NCBI GenBank assembly: GCA_017446265.1
Contig: JAFSRD010000008.1
Span: 24,175 to 88,174, forward strand
Length of the DNA stretch: 64,000 nucleotides
Origin: Treponema sp.
GTDB lineage: Bacteria; Spirochaetota; Spirochaetia; Treponematales; Treponemataceae
Reading direction: 5' to 3'
The notes under the pieces are model-generated. The model saw nothing but the letters and a program-made list of their open reading frames with translations. It had not been told where the DNA came from and searched no databases. Positions within the stretch are counted from its first letter, which is position 1, and every line of letters begins with the position of its first letter. Positions 36,568 through 45,065 of the stretch are shown here, piece after piece. A program made the position numbers and the translations under genes.

Positions 36568-38058
36568 ATGGAATACAGTATTGAAAAGCAGCACGAAAAA
36601 GGCAAGCTCCACGCAATTGAGCGCATACGTGCGCTGTGCGACGAAAATTCATTTATGGAACTATATTCTGGCGTACGGCACAACTGCACGAGTTTTGGCA
36701 TGGACGGGAAAGATTTGCCCTACGACGGCGTTATCACTGGGTTTGGAAAAGTGAACGGGCGTCCTGTTGCTGTATACGCGCAAGATTTCACGGTACAAGG
36801 CGGCTCGCTCGGTCTCATGCACGGTAAAAAAATTGCAGAACTCATCGACAAAGCAATTGAAGCGCGCTGCCCAGTCATCGGCATAAATGATTCAGGCGGC
36901 GCACGCATCCAAGAAGGCGTTGATTCGCTGTGCGGATACGGCGAGCTTTTCTACCAAAATGTGCGCGCTTCTGGCTCTGTTCCACAAATCTCAATCATCG
37001 CAGGTCCGTGCGCAGGCGGCGCTGTGTATTCACCTGGCATTACTGATTTTATTTTTGCGATTGACAAAATCAGCGAACTTTTCATCACCGGTCCAAAAGT
37101 AGTAAAATCTGTCATGTTCATGGACATAAGCTCGGAAGATTTGGGTGGCGCGGCAATTCACGCAAAAAAATCGGGCGTGGCGCATTTTCGCTGTGAAAAT
37201 GAAAACGACTGCTACAAAAAAGTGCGCACGCTCCTCGATTATATTCCGCACAGTTTTGGCGACGAGCGCGCACAGCACACAACATATAAATTTGACGCAA
37301 AGAAAAAGGCAAAGCATATTGCAGAAGTTATTCCCGAAAATCCGCGCGCAGGCTACGACATCCGCGAGATTATCAATTGCTGCATTGACGACAATTCATT
37401 TTTTGAAACGTCTGCCGAATTTGCAATCAATTGCGTAACAGGCTTTGCAAAAATCGAGGGGCGCACCGTGGGCATTGTTGCAAACAATCCGCAAGGTGTT
37501 GGCGGTGTACTCGACTGCGACGCGAGCGACAAGATTGCGCGCTTTGTGCGCTACTGCGATGCGTTCAACGTTCCACTGCTTACGTTTGTCGATGTGCCAG
37601 GATTTATTCCAGGTCCACAGGAAGAGCAAAAGGGAATTATCAGGCACGGCGCAAAAGTGATTTACGCGTACAGCGAAGCGAGCGTGCCGAAAGTTACAGT
37701 GATTACGCGCAAAGCATACGGCGGCGCGTATATTGCCATGTGCTCAAAGCATATCGGCGCGGACTATGTGTATGCGTGGCCAAAAGCGGAAATCGCCGTC
37801 ATGGGTGCGGAAGGTGCAATTGGCATTTTGTACGGCAGAGAGATGAACGACGCTTCTAAAGCAGCAGAAGTTGCTGCAAAAATTGAAGAATACAAAACAG
37901 AAATCATGTCGCCGAAAATTGCTGCAAAACGCGGTTACGCAAGCGAAGTGATTGCACCAGAAGAAACACGCGGGCGCGTGGCACGCAGCTTTGAATTCCT
38001 CGCACATAAAAAGAGCATGGACGCGCCGCTCAAAAAACACGGAAATATACCGTTGTAA
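36568..38058 (+). CDS. Biotin-dependent carboxyltransferase subunit (PccB/MmdA family)
   Basis: 496 residues. Acyl-CoA carboxylase beta-subunit/methylmalonyl-CoA decarboxylase alpha-subunit family: GGSLGLMHGKKIAELIDKA, NDSGGARIQEGVDSL (N-terminal oxyanion hole), NNPQGVGGVLDCDASDK, VDVPGFIPGPQEEQKGIIRHGAKV and TRKAYGGAYIAM. It would transfer CO2 between biotin and an acyl-CoA. No biotin carrier, OadG or biotin carboxylase gene is adjacent, so carboxylase versus sodium-pump decarboxylase cannot be told apart. The ATG at 36568 has GAGG eight bases upstream; the frame open from 36523 lies inside the hairpin. Convergent with lsrF. Confidence 0.9.
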   Translation: MEYSIEKQHEKGKLHAIERIRALCDENSFMELYSGVRHNCTSFGMDGKDLPYDGVITGFGKVNGRPVAVYAQDFTVQGGSLGLMHGKKIAELIDKAIEARCPVIGINDSGGARIQEGVDSLCGYGELFYQNVRASGSVPQISIIAGPCAGGAVYSPGITDFIFAIDKISELFITGPKVVKSVMFMDISSEDLGGAAIHAKKSGVAHFRCENENDCYKKVRTLLDYIPHSFGDERAQHTTYKFDAKKKAKHIAEVIPENPRAGYDIREIINCCIDDNSFFETSAEFAINCVTGFAKIEGRTVGIVANNPQGVGGVLDCDASDKIARFVRYCDAFNVPLLTFVDVPGFIPGPQEEQKGIIRHGAKVIYAYSEASVPKVTVITRKAYGGAYIAMCSKHIGADYVYAWPKAEIAVMGAEGAIGILYGREMNDASKAAEVAAKIEEYKTEIMSPKIAAKRGYASEVIAPEETRGRVARSFEFLAHKKSMDAPLKKHGNIPL

Positions 38059-38090
38059 CAGCGAAACAGCACGAATGTTCACGCTTATTA

Positions 38091-38972
38091 TTATTTATTA
38101 ATACTTTCCGTATAATATTCAAACGCTTCTTTATCGGTAAACTTTCTGTGAACAATTTTGCCAATTGCATCTGCCATTGCTACAGGATGCTGGCTCTGAA
38201 AAATATTACGTCCCATGTCAAGCCCATGAGCACCTCCACGCATTGCCTTATACGCCATTTCAAGTGCTTCCCGTTCAGGAAGTTTTTTGCCGCCGGCAAC
38301 AACAATAGGCACTGGGCATGCAGCCACTACTTCATCGAATTCTTCGCAATAATACGTTTTCACAATGTTTGCGCCAAGTTCCGCAATAATGCGTGTCGCA
38401 AGTTTAAAATATTTTGTAGTGCGCTCCATATTTTTTCCAACGGCAACAACACCGAGCGTCGGAATGCTGAAGCGCATTGCCGCGTTAACAGTCTTCGAGA
38501 GATTGTCAATGCTCTCAAGCTGTCCGTTCGCGCCTATAAATATTTGCACTGCAACGCAATCTGCGTTCATTCTGATTGCATCTTCCATGTCAACGGCAAC
38601 AACCTCTCGGCTCAAATCTTCTTGCACCATAGACGAACCTGAAGAAACACGAAGCGCTATCGCTTTTTTGCAGTCGGGGCGCACACATGTGCGGAGTGCT
38701 CCACGCGTTGCCATGAGCACGTCAACGTGATTCTGAAGACGCGGAATCAAAATGTCGAGACGTTCAAGTCCAGACACAGCTCCCATAAAATAGCCGTGGT
38801 CAAATGCAAACATGACTGTATTGCCTGTTTTGGGATTGAAAATATTTGCCAAGCGTTTTTTCATTCCCCAATCAAGATTTCCAGCTCCTTTTACATAAAA
38901 CGCTCCATTAACAGAAAACGGAACATCTCTGTAATATTCGTGAGCAACTTTTAAACCGTCTAAATCTGCCAT
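38091..38972 (-). CDS. lsrF: LsrF, phospho-AI-2 thiolase/aldolase
   Basis: 293 residues, close to the 291 of E. coli LsrF, with strong likeness throughout: NLDWGMKKRLANIFNPKTG, MFAFDHGYFMGAVSGLERLD, DVLMATRGALRTCV, ANIVKTYYCEE with the Schiff-base Lys, CPVPIVVAGGKKLPEREALE and HGLDMGRNIFQSQHPVAM. In enteric bacteria LsrF cleaves phosphorylated AI-2 derivatives with CoA. It is the last gene of the lsrACDBF order. GGATGG precedes the ATG at 38972. The 104-base gap to lsrB contains an imperfect hairpin around 39016-39045 that could separate the two messages. Confidence 0.92.
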   Translation of the reverse strand: MADLDGLKVAHEYYRDVPFSVNGAFYVKGAGNLDWGMKKRLANIFNPKTGNTVMFAFDHGYFMGAVSGLERLDILIPRLQNHVDVLMATRGALRTCVRPDCKKAIALRVSSGSSMVQEDLSREVVAVDMEDAIRMNADCVAVQIFIGANGQLESIDNLSKTVNAAMRFSIPTLGVVAVGKNMERTTKYFKLATRIIAELGANIVKTYYCEEFDEVVAACPVPIVVAGGKKLPEREALEMAYKAMRGGAHGLDMGRNIFQSQHPVAMADAIGKIVHRKFTDKEAFEYYTESINK

Positions 38973-39076
38973 ATCGTTCCATCCAAATCAATAAAAGTTA
39001 TTAAAATTTGACAATGATGAAAACCGGTGCACTAAAATAAATCGTACACCGATAGAAAAATCACTGCTCTAGCACA

Positions 39077-40153
39077 TCAGAAATTGTAGTTGTCCATATT
39101 TTCTTTCGTGAATACCACGCGTTCAGGAAGCAACACAACGCCTGAATCACTTGCGGTATACGCTTTTGAGTCGAGCACAGTGTTTGGCTCAATTTTCACG
39201 CTTCCAATTGTCGGAATCTCGATTGTGTCGCCAACCTTTATCTCGTGCCCTATCGCAGCCCAGTAGGCAAGGTAGCATGAAATTGCGCCTTGAATGCCGC
39301 AATCCCACAATCCCCAACGGCTCAAAATATTTGTGCGGCAATATCCCTTAATTGCATTCGGTGTTGCAAATCCGGTGATTGTCACATTGTCTTTGTTTAA
39401 TCCGAGATTTTGTGCGGCTTGACATTGACCTGGAAGCGCCGTTGAATCGTTGCAGATAATCAAATCTATGTCTTTGTGCGCAGAAAGAATTGCTTCGCCA
39501 ACAGTGATTGCGCGCTCTGCATCTTGATTTGAGTAATAATTTGCTGGTGCAACATTTTTCCACCGTGGATATTTCTGGCGGATGTACGCCTCACCTGCAA
39601 TATGCCATGAATTCTGATCGGTAACTGTTGCCTGCGAATAATGCCAGCAATATTTGATTACGTCTTTGTCAGGATTTTTGCCACGCTCTTTAAGCGAGGC
39701 GACACCCATATCAACAAGCATTTTGCCAAGAATGTCGGGCGTGCCTTGGCTTGTCATAAGCTGCCGTGCATCTGCGTTCGAGTCTGAGTCCCATGTCATA
39801 ACTGCAAGCCCTGCCCTGCGTGCTGCTTTCAACGCCTTGTCAACGCCGGCAGCATCAACAGTTGAAATAGAAATTGCGTCTGCGCCTTGCTGAACAGCAT
39901 TGTTGATGATGTTCACTTGGTTTGCAACAGCTGCATCTGGACTGCCATCATACTTAACAGTAAAGCCCACATGTTTTGCAAGTTTTTGCGCACCTTCATT
40001 AGCCACTTCAAAAAAAGCATTGCCACTGATTTTCGGAATGAATACAACGACAACATCTTTCTTTGAACCACTTCCGTCTTCTTGTGCGCCGCCGGCACAT
40101 GCCAATGAACTGACAAAAAAAAGCACCATCATACTTGACAACAATTTTTTCAT
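39077..40153 (-). CDS. lsrB: LsrB, AI-2-binding periplasmic lipoprotein
   Basis: 358 residues. Signal and lipobox MKKLLSSMMVLFFVSSLAC; AGGAGG lies five bases before the ATG at 40153. The mature protein matches enteric LsrB closely: FIPKISGNAFF, TWDSDSN, TVTDQNSWHIAGEAYI, FGLWD-like WGLWDCGIQGAIS and LPERVVFTKENMDNYNF at the end. Of the six residues that contact AI-2 in Salmonella LsrB (recalled alignment), Lys, Asp, Asp and Gln are kept. The Pro and Ala of PDANALP read NDSTALP here, so two are substituted. It should deliver AI-2 or a related ligand to LsrACD. Confidence 0.92.
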   Translation of the reverse strand: MKKLLSSMMVLFFVSSLACAGGAQEDGSGSKKDVVVVFIPKISGNAFFEVANEGAQKLAKHVGFTVKYDGSPDAAVANQVNIINNAVQQGADAISISTVDAAGVDKALKAARRAGLAVMTWDSDSNADARQLMTSQGTPDILGKMLVDMGVASLKERGKNPDKDVIKYCWHYSQATVTDQNSWHIAGEAYIRQKYPRWKNVAPANYYSNQDAERAITVGEAILSAHKDIDLIICNDSTALPGQCQAAQNLGLNKDNVTITGFATPNAIKGYCRTNILSRWGLWDCGIQGAISCYLAYWAAIGHEIKVGDTIEIPTIGSVKIEPNTVLDSKAYTASDSGVVLLPERVVFTKENMDNYNF

Positions 40154-40176
40154 ACATACCTCCTGTATCTTTGTCA

Positions 40177-41187
40177 TCAATTGTCTTTAGCTTTTCTTCT
40201 CTCCACAATTTTTTTAATAGTGCGCACTGAAAATCTTTCTTTGGAAATTCCACGCGATGCCACTATGACGAGAAGCAGCAAACCAACAGGAATGTCTAGA
40301 TATTGAGTATTCAATCCCGCCATAGAAAGCCCAAACCGCATAATCCCTATGACGAGCACCGAAAGTGCTGTGCCAGGAATTGTGCCGATGCCGCCGGTAA
40401 TAGATGTTCCGCCAAGTACGACCGCCGTAATAATCGGAAGCGTAAGCTCTTTGCCAAAATCTGCTTTTGCAGTTCCAAGGTATGACGTAAGCACAATGCC
40501 GGCGATTGCCGCTCCTGTACCAGAAAACACGTATGTAGTCATCACGATAAATTTTGTGTTTATGCCCGAAAATTCTGCTGCATTTTGATTGATGCCGCAC
40601 AAATATACACAACGACCATACGTCGTCTTGTGCAAGATAACATACGCTGCAAGCGCAAGCACTATAAAAATAATAATTTGCGAAGGCACAATACCAAAAA
40701 AGCGATGCTGCGTGAATGATGTAAACGATGCAGGAAATCCACTTATGCCTTTATACAGCTCGACTTTTGCGATGCGTGCAATCGATATGGCCAGCCCGGA
40801 AAATAAAAACGAGCCTCCGAGCGTAACAACCATCGGCGGCACTCGTGCATATGCAATGATAAAGCCGCTCAAAAGTCCACACAACATGCCAGCAAAGATT
40901 GCAACAACACACGCAATGACGACGGGAACGCCGCTACTGAACACAACTCCCACAACAATTGATGCAAGCCCCACAATTGCACCCGCTTGAATATCCATGC
41001 CGCCTGCAATGATGACCATAGTGACAAACAGTGAGATGATGCATATTGAAATAAAGTCATTAATTGAGCCGAGCAATACCATAGGACGCAAAAAGCGAGG
41101 ATTCAATATGCCGAACAAAATAATTTCAACGGCAATGACAAAGACGAGCAGCAGCTCATTTGCAAATGCGATTTTTTTCCTGCTCAT
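40177..41187 (-). CDS. lsrD: LsrD, AI-2 ABC transporter permease
   Basis: 336 residues, similar to the 330 of E. coli LsrD. Ten or so hydrophobic segments of the RbsC/BPD_transp_2 fold: NPRFLRPMVLLGSINDF, GGMDIQAGAIVGLASIVVG, PMVVTLGGSFLFSGL, TAVVLGGTSITGGIGTIPGTALSV. It forms the membrane pore with LsrC. The start is the ATG at 41187, overlapping the stop of the shifted lsrC frame as ATGA; a GTG at 41193 is less likely. GGGG precedes the ATG. Confidence 0.9.
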   Translation of the reverse strand: MSRKKIAFANELLLVFVIAVEIILFGILNPRFLRPMVLLGSINDFISICIISLFVTMVIIAGGMDIQAGAIVGLASIVVGVVFSSGVPVVIACVVAIFAGMLCGLLSGFIIAYARVPPMVVTLGGSFLFSGLAISIARIAKVELYKGISGFPASFTSFTQHRFFGIVPSQIIIFIVLALAAYVILHKTTYGRCVYLCGINQNAAEFSGINTKFIVMTTYVFSGTGAAIAGIVLTSYLGTAKADFGKELTLPIITAVVLGGTSITGGIGTIPGTALSVLVIGIMRFGLSMAGLNTQYLDIPVGLLLLVIVASRGISKERFSVRTIKKIVERRKAKDN

Positions 41188-42190
41188 ACGCACCCCGCTC
41201 TAGCCGTCTTCGCAAGCAGACGTGCCCTACGTGTTTTTCTATACGAGTAATGCTGCACGAGACTGTCTATAGTGACAATCGCGATGAGCAAAATACCCGT
41301 AATAGTGCTGTCATAATCTGACGACAGTTTCAAAAACACAAGAATACGGTCAATAGAAGCCATGATAATTGCACCAATAGATGCCCAAAAAGCGTACCGA
41401 CGCCACCTGAAAGGCTTATGCCACCGAGCACACATGCGGCAATAGCTTTCATCTCGTAGCCGTTCCCCGCTGTCGGTGTAACAAATCCGATACGGCTCAC
41501 ATACACAAGACCGGCAAGCGAAGCAAACAGCGAACTCAACACAAATGCGCTTATGCGCGTGCGTTTTACCGGAATGCCTATAAGCTCCGCACCGCCAACG
41601 TTGTCGCCAACCGCGTAAAAATTGCGTCCCCCAGAGACGCGCCGCATTATGATTGAGCCGCCGACTGCAATCAAAATCATAATCCAATAGAACCACGTAA
41701 TGCCACAAAACATAGCTTGGCTCAATGCTTTGTAGTTGAATGGAATATTTTCAACCCATTTACCGCCCGTGTATACATAGATGAGTCCGCGCACAACGCC
41801 GTTGACACCAAGCGTCATAATGATGGAAGGCACACCGAGATACACAAGGCCGCAACCGTTTATAATGCCGCACGCTATACCGATTGAAACAGCTGCCAAA
41901 ACGGCGAACGACAATGGCGCACCGTCGCGAATCATAGTTGCGCTCACTGTGGAGACAAGCCCCATAACTGCTCCGATTGAAACGTCAATTTCGCCGATGA
42001 TGAGCACGAACGCGATGCCTATCGAAAGCAGCGCAAACACAACGCTTGAGTTGATTGACTGTAGCAAATTGCGCGCCTCAAGAAAATCAGGATTGACAAT
42101 GCCAACGAGCAAGAAAAGCACAATCACTACAACGAGCGAAAAGAGACTTCTCATTTTTAATAACCAATTCAATGACATATATCGCATCAT
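41184..42190 (-). pseudogene. lsrC: LsrC, AI-2 ABC transporter permease, interrupted by an apparent one-base frameshift
   Basis: The first 270 residues (frame from 42190) are a normal RbsC-type permease: NPDFLEARNLLQSINSSV, IGEIDVSIGAVMGLVSTV, PSIIMTLGVNGVVRGL, LGGISLSGGVGTLFG. After GTLFG, near 41390, the frame runs out at 41330, while the expected end (ASIGAIIMASIDRILVFLKL and on) continues in another frame to a stop at 41184 that overlaps lsrD. One base is missing at CTTTTTGGG. Either the gene is inactivated, the base is an assembly error in a homopolymer, or ribosomes slip back one base on TTTTT. The intact overlap of the second frame with lsrD suggests that the break is recent or not real. 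The start overlaps the lsrA stop. Confidence 0.85.
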
Positions 42191-43683
42191 TTCGCCTGTC
42201 CCTTTTCTACGCCAAACGATGCAGCCATAAGCGCATCTTCAGTTATTTCGTCTTTCGTAAATTCACGATTGATCCTGCCGCAATACATAGTAACAACACG
42301 GTCGCTCATCGCAACAATTTCCTCCATGTCCGAACTTATCAATAAAATCGCGATTCCCGTCTTTTTCAAATCTTTAATAATTTCGTACACATCGTTCCGT
42401 GCACCTGCATCAACACCGCGCGTCGGCTCATCAAGAATGACAAGCTTCGGCTGTGTCGAAAAACACCTGCCAACAATGACTTTCTGCTGGTTGCCGCCCG
42501 AAAGCGAGCCCATTTGCTGAGTGTCGTCAGACACTTTGATGTGGAATTCGTCTATATACGTTTTCGCAAGATGTTTTTCTTTTGCAATATTTATAAATAT
42601 ATTTTTATGCCCGCCGAATGTTGCAGATGTGATGTTGTTGCGCACTGTTGTCAATTTAAAAATGCCATTCAAAAATCTGTCTTCTGGAAGATAATTAATG
42701 CCGTTCGCAATGGCGCGCTTTGTTCCACAGCCGGTAATGTCTTTGCCGTTTAAAATTACGCTGCCGCAGAGCACTTTATCGCGTCCGAAAATTGCAGTAG
42801 CAAGTTCAGTTTTGCCTGCGCCAACAACGCCAGTCATGCCAAGCACTTCGCCCGAATACACGTCGAGGTTGATGTCGGCAAAACCGTAGCCACTTACGTT
42901 TTTTAGGGAAAGCACAACTTTTTTCTCGCCATGCGTTTCAACTGCGTCTTTGACGTGAAATTTGCTCAAATTTTCAGGGGCAAGCCTTTTTAAAAGCATG
43001 TCGTGCGTAAAATCATCAGTCTTTCCGCTCATTGTCACAGTGCCGTCAATGAGCAGCGCTATGCGGTTTGCGATGGCGAAAACTTCATTCAAGCGGTGTG
43101 TAATATAGATGACGCTCACGTTTTTTCTGCGCAACTCTTTAATAATTTTAAAAAGCGAGTTTACTTCATCAAATGTAAGCGACGATGTAGGCTCGTCAAA
43201 AAACATGACGCTCGCAGAGCGCATAAGCCCTCGCAAAATTTCTACAAGCTGCTGCTCGGCAATTGAAAGCGTGCGCGCAATTCTCCCAAAGTCGAGTTTC
43301 CAACCGAGTTGGTTCGTGATGGCTTCAAGGCGCGCGTGAAGTTCCCCCTTGTTTCCCAATATGCCCATGACGACATTTTCTTCAAGCGTCATGTTTGGAA
43401 ACAGCATAGGTTCTTGTGGAACAAGATACACCCCTTGATTCAATGAAGCGGCAGGGTTCCCGAACGGAAGCAGCTTACCGTTTACAAAGATGCTGCCGCT
43501 GTCAGCTTTTTTTATGCCTATAATCGTTTTGACAAGCGTACTCTTTCCCGCACCGTTCCCCCCGATAAGCGCGAGCACATCGCCTGCGTGCACGTCGAGG
43601 TCAATGCCTTTGAGCACCGCGTTAGCTCCAAACGACTTGTACAATTTCCGCACCGACAGCATCGGAGCAGCTTGTTCTTTCAT
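42187..43683 (-). CDS. lsrA: LsrA, AI-2 ABC transporter ATPase (two ATP-binding domains)
   Basis: 498 residues with two ABC cassettes, as in LsrA/RbsA: Walker A GGNGAGKST at about 38-46 and the degenerate second one GVVGAGKTEL near 286. Signatures are LSIAEQQLVEILRGL and LSGGNQQKVIVGRCF; Walker B are VMFFDEPTSSL and LVILDEPTRGVD. It energises AI-2 import with the permeases. AAAGGA precedes the ATG. First gene of the lsrACDBF unit, behind a near-consensus promoter. Confidence 0.92.
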   Translation of the reverse strand: MKEQAAPMLSVRKLYKSFGANAVLKGIDLDVHAGDVLALIGGNGAGKSTLVKTIIGIKKADSGSIFVNGKLLPFGNPAASLNQGVYLVPQEPMLFPNMTLEENVVMGILGNKGELHARLEAITNQLGWKLDFGRIARTLSIAEQQLVEILRGLMRSASVMFFDEPTSSLTFDEVNSLFKIIKELRRKNVSVIYITHRLNEVFAIANRIALLIDGTVTMSGKTDDFTHDMLLKRLAPENLSKFHVKDAVETHGEKKVVLSLKNVSGYGFADINLDVYSGEVLGMTGVVGAGKTELATAIFGRDKVLCGSVILNGKDITGCGTKRAIANGINYLPEDRFLNGIFKLTTVRNNITSATFGGHKNIFINIAKEKHLAKTYIDEFHIKVSDDTQQMGSLSGGNQQKVIVGRCFSTQPKLVILDEPTRGVDAGARNDVYEIIKDLKKTGIAILLISSDMEEIVAMSDRVVTMYCGRINREFTKDEITEDALMAASFGVEKGQAK

Positions 43684-43713
43684 GTTTTGTTTCCTTTAGT
43701 GCGTTCAGTACAG

Positions 43714-43776
43714 ATTATTCCGAACTTTTGTTCAAAATAAAAACATTTATTCTTCTCAAGTATAAGCCGGAATAAT
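43714..43776. promoter_or_regulatory. Operator candidates at the lsrA promoter
   Basis: Two symmetric signals. ATTATTCCG (43714-43722) and CGGAATAAT (43768-43776) are perfect inverted copies, one in the leader and one inside the -35/-10 spacer. GAAC-TTTT-GTTC (43722-43733) is a small palindrome in the leader. TTGTTCA-like half-sites recur at the lsrR promoter, which suggests LsrR binding. Confidence 0.5.
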
Positions 43777-43787
43777 TGTTTTGTCAA
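43759..43787 (-). promoter_or_regulatory. lsrA promoter
   Basis: Minus strand TTGACA (43782-43787), 17 bases, TATACT (43759-43764): nearly consensus, so expression must be held down by a repressor to be regulated. The leader to lsrA is about 70 bases. Confidence 0.75.
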
Positions 43788-43819
43788 ATGAAAATTTGCT
43801 CAATTTATAAAACAGCATA

Positions 43820-43946
43820 TTTAGGGGCTGTCTAAAAAGAATCGTTGTGCCGAATTTAGTTCGGCATAAACACTATATATAGTGTTTTAATTCCGAAATA
43901 AATTCGTAATAGCACTATCATACGAACTCACTAGGCAGCACCTAAA
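43820..43946. repeat. Palindromic repeat, copy 2 (GCTGTCTA type)
   Basis: Ends GCTGTCTA (43827-43834) and TAGGCAGC (43932-43939), extended by TTTAG/CTAAA. The left 45 bases are almost identical to copy 1 at 17824, with the same TGCCGAA/TTCGGCA hairpin; the middle contains an extra segment with its own palindrome (CACTATATATAGTG). It lies between the two divergent lsr promoters. Confidence 0.8.
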
Positions 43947-43981
43947 ATAACCCTAAAAATTAAATATACAGCATTTTTTTG

Positions 43982-44010
43982 TTGTTTTTTTTTTCAATAT
44001 ATGATATTAT
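43982..44010 (+). promoter_or_regulatory. lsrR promoter
   Basis: TTGTTT (43982-43987), 17 bases, TATTAT (44005-44010), start near 44017, then a leader of about 40 bases with GAGAGG before the lsrR ATG. Confidence 0.6.
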
Positions 44011-44038
44011 GTTCATTAAATAATATTTTGTTCATATT
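44008..44038 (+). promoter_or_regulatory. Direct-repeat operator candidate at the lsrR start site
   Basis: GTTCAT occurs at 44011-44016 and 44030-44035, exactly 19 bases apart (near two helical turns), within similar AT-rich contexts. The pair covers the expected transcription start, the position for autorepression. Confidence 0.45.
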
Positions 44039-44055
44039 GAGAGGTACATACATCA

Positions 44056-44982
44056 ATGACTGACAGTTGGGAAAAAGAACTCATCGTAAGGGCGGCAAGG
44101 TACTATTACATCAGAAAAAAGACGCAAAAAGAGATAGCGGACATGCTGCACGTGTCACGAATGCGCGTCATCAGATTGCTTGAAAAAGCAGAGCAGGAAA
44201 ATGTCGTGCAAATCAGCATTCACAACAGTTTCAGGGAAAGGCTTGAAACAGAACAAACGCTCATAGAGCAGTACAACCTCGACGATGCGTTTGTCGTACC
44301 TTCGGAAGAAACGCGGAACGCAATATCGCTCAACGATTCAATAGCAAAAGCCGCCGCCATGTATATCGATGAGCATTTTTCGGACAACCCGATAATCAAT
44401 GTCGGCTATGGAGATACTACTGGACGCATTATGAATTATTTTTCACAAATTTCCGCAAAAAAGCCCACCTATGTTTCGCTCACCGGCGGTGTAAGCATCT
44501 ATCTGCTCAACACGCGTTTTTCTGTCGGCAACGCTTCGCTCTACCTCATCCCTGCGCCGCTCGTTGCGTCAACGCAAGAGATTGTCGAAGCGATAAAAAA
44601 AGAAACTGCAGTCATAGAAATATCGCGCATGCATACGACAGCAAGCTGTTCAATAATAGGAATCGGCGGCGTTGATGACGAAGCAACTGTCATAAAATCG
44701 GGCATCATGCAAAAAAATGATCTTGACTTTTTGAAAATGCAAGGTGCTGTCGGCGACGTGCTTGCGCACTTTTTTGATGAGAATGGCAACTTCATTGAAA
44801 CAGACATGGAAAGCCATCTTATAACATATCCACCAAGCTCTTTAAAAAAACTGAACAATGTCATAGCAGCGGCAGCGGGGGAACAAAAGTGTACTGCAAT
44901 CAGAGCTGCGCTCAGAGCGCGTCATTTTGACATTCTGGTAACTGATGAGGAGACTGCAAAATGGCTTATCAAAAACAAGTGA
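44056..44982 (+). CDS. lsrR: LsrR, SorC-family repressor of the lsr locus
   Basis: 308 residues. The N-terminal helix-turn-helix KTQKEIADMLHVSRMRVIRLLEK is that of SorC/DeoR regulators. The C-terminal sugar-binding domain shows NVGYGDTTGRI, SLTGGVS and a final LVTDEETAKWLI. E. coli LsrR (317 residues) represses lsr and is released by phospho-AI-2. Divergent position relative to lsrA and the repeats in the shared spacer fit that role. Confidence 0.87.
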   Translation: MTDSWEKELIVRAARYYYIRKKTQKEIADMLHVSRMRVIRLLEKAEQENVVQISIHNSFRERLETEQTLIEQYNLDDAFVVPSEETRNAISLNDSIAKAAAMYIDEHFSDNPIINVGYGDTTGRIMNYFSQISAKKPTYVSLTGGVSIYLLNTRFSVGNASLYLIPAPLVASTQEIVEAIKKETAVIEISRMHTTASCSIIGIGGVDDEATVIKSGIMQKNDLDFLKMQGAVGDVLAHFFDENGNFIETDMESHLITYPPSSLKKLNNVIAAAAGEQKCTAIRAALRARHFDILVTDEETAKWLIKNK

Positions 44983-45065
44983 TTTTTATTATTTGAACGG
45001 CAAACATATTCTCGCTACTTGTGTGGCAAGACTGCTGATAAATTAATAATCGTTAGAGGCATACG

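Noticed and set aside
38973..39076. Terminator between lsrB and lsrF
   Set aside because: The stem is imperfect and followed by few T; at most a processing hairpin, so it is mentioned only under lsrF.
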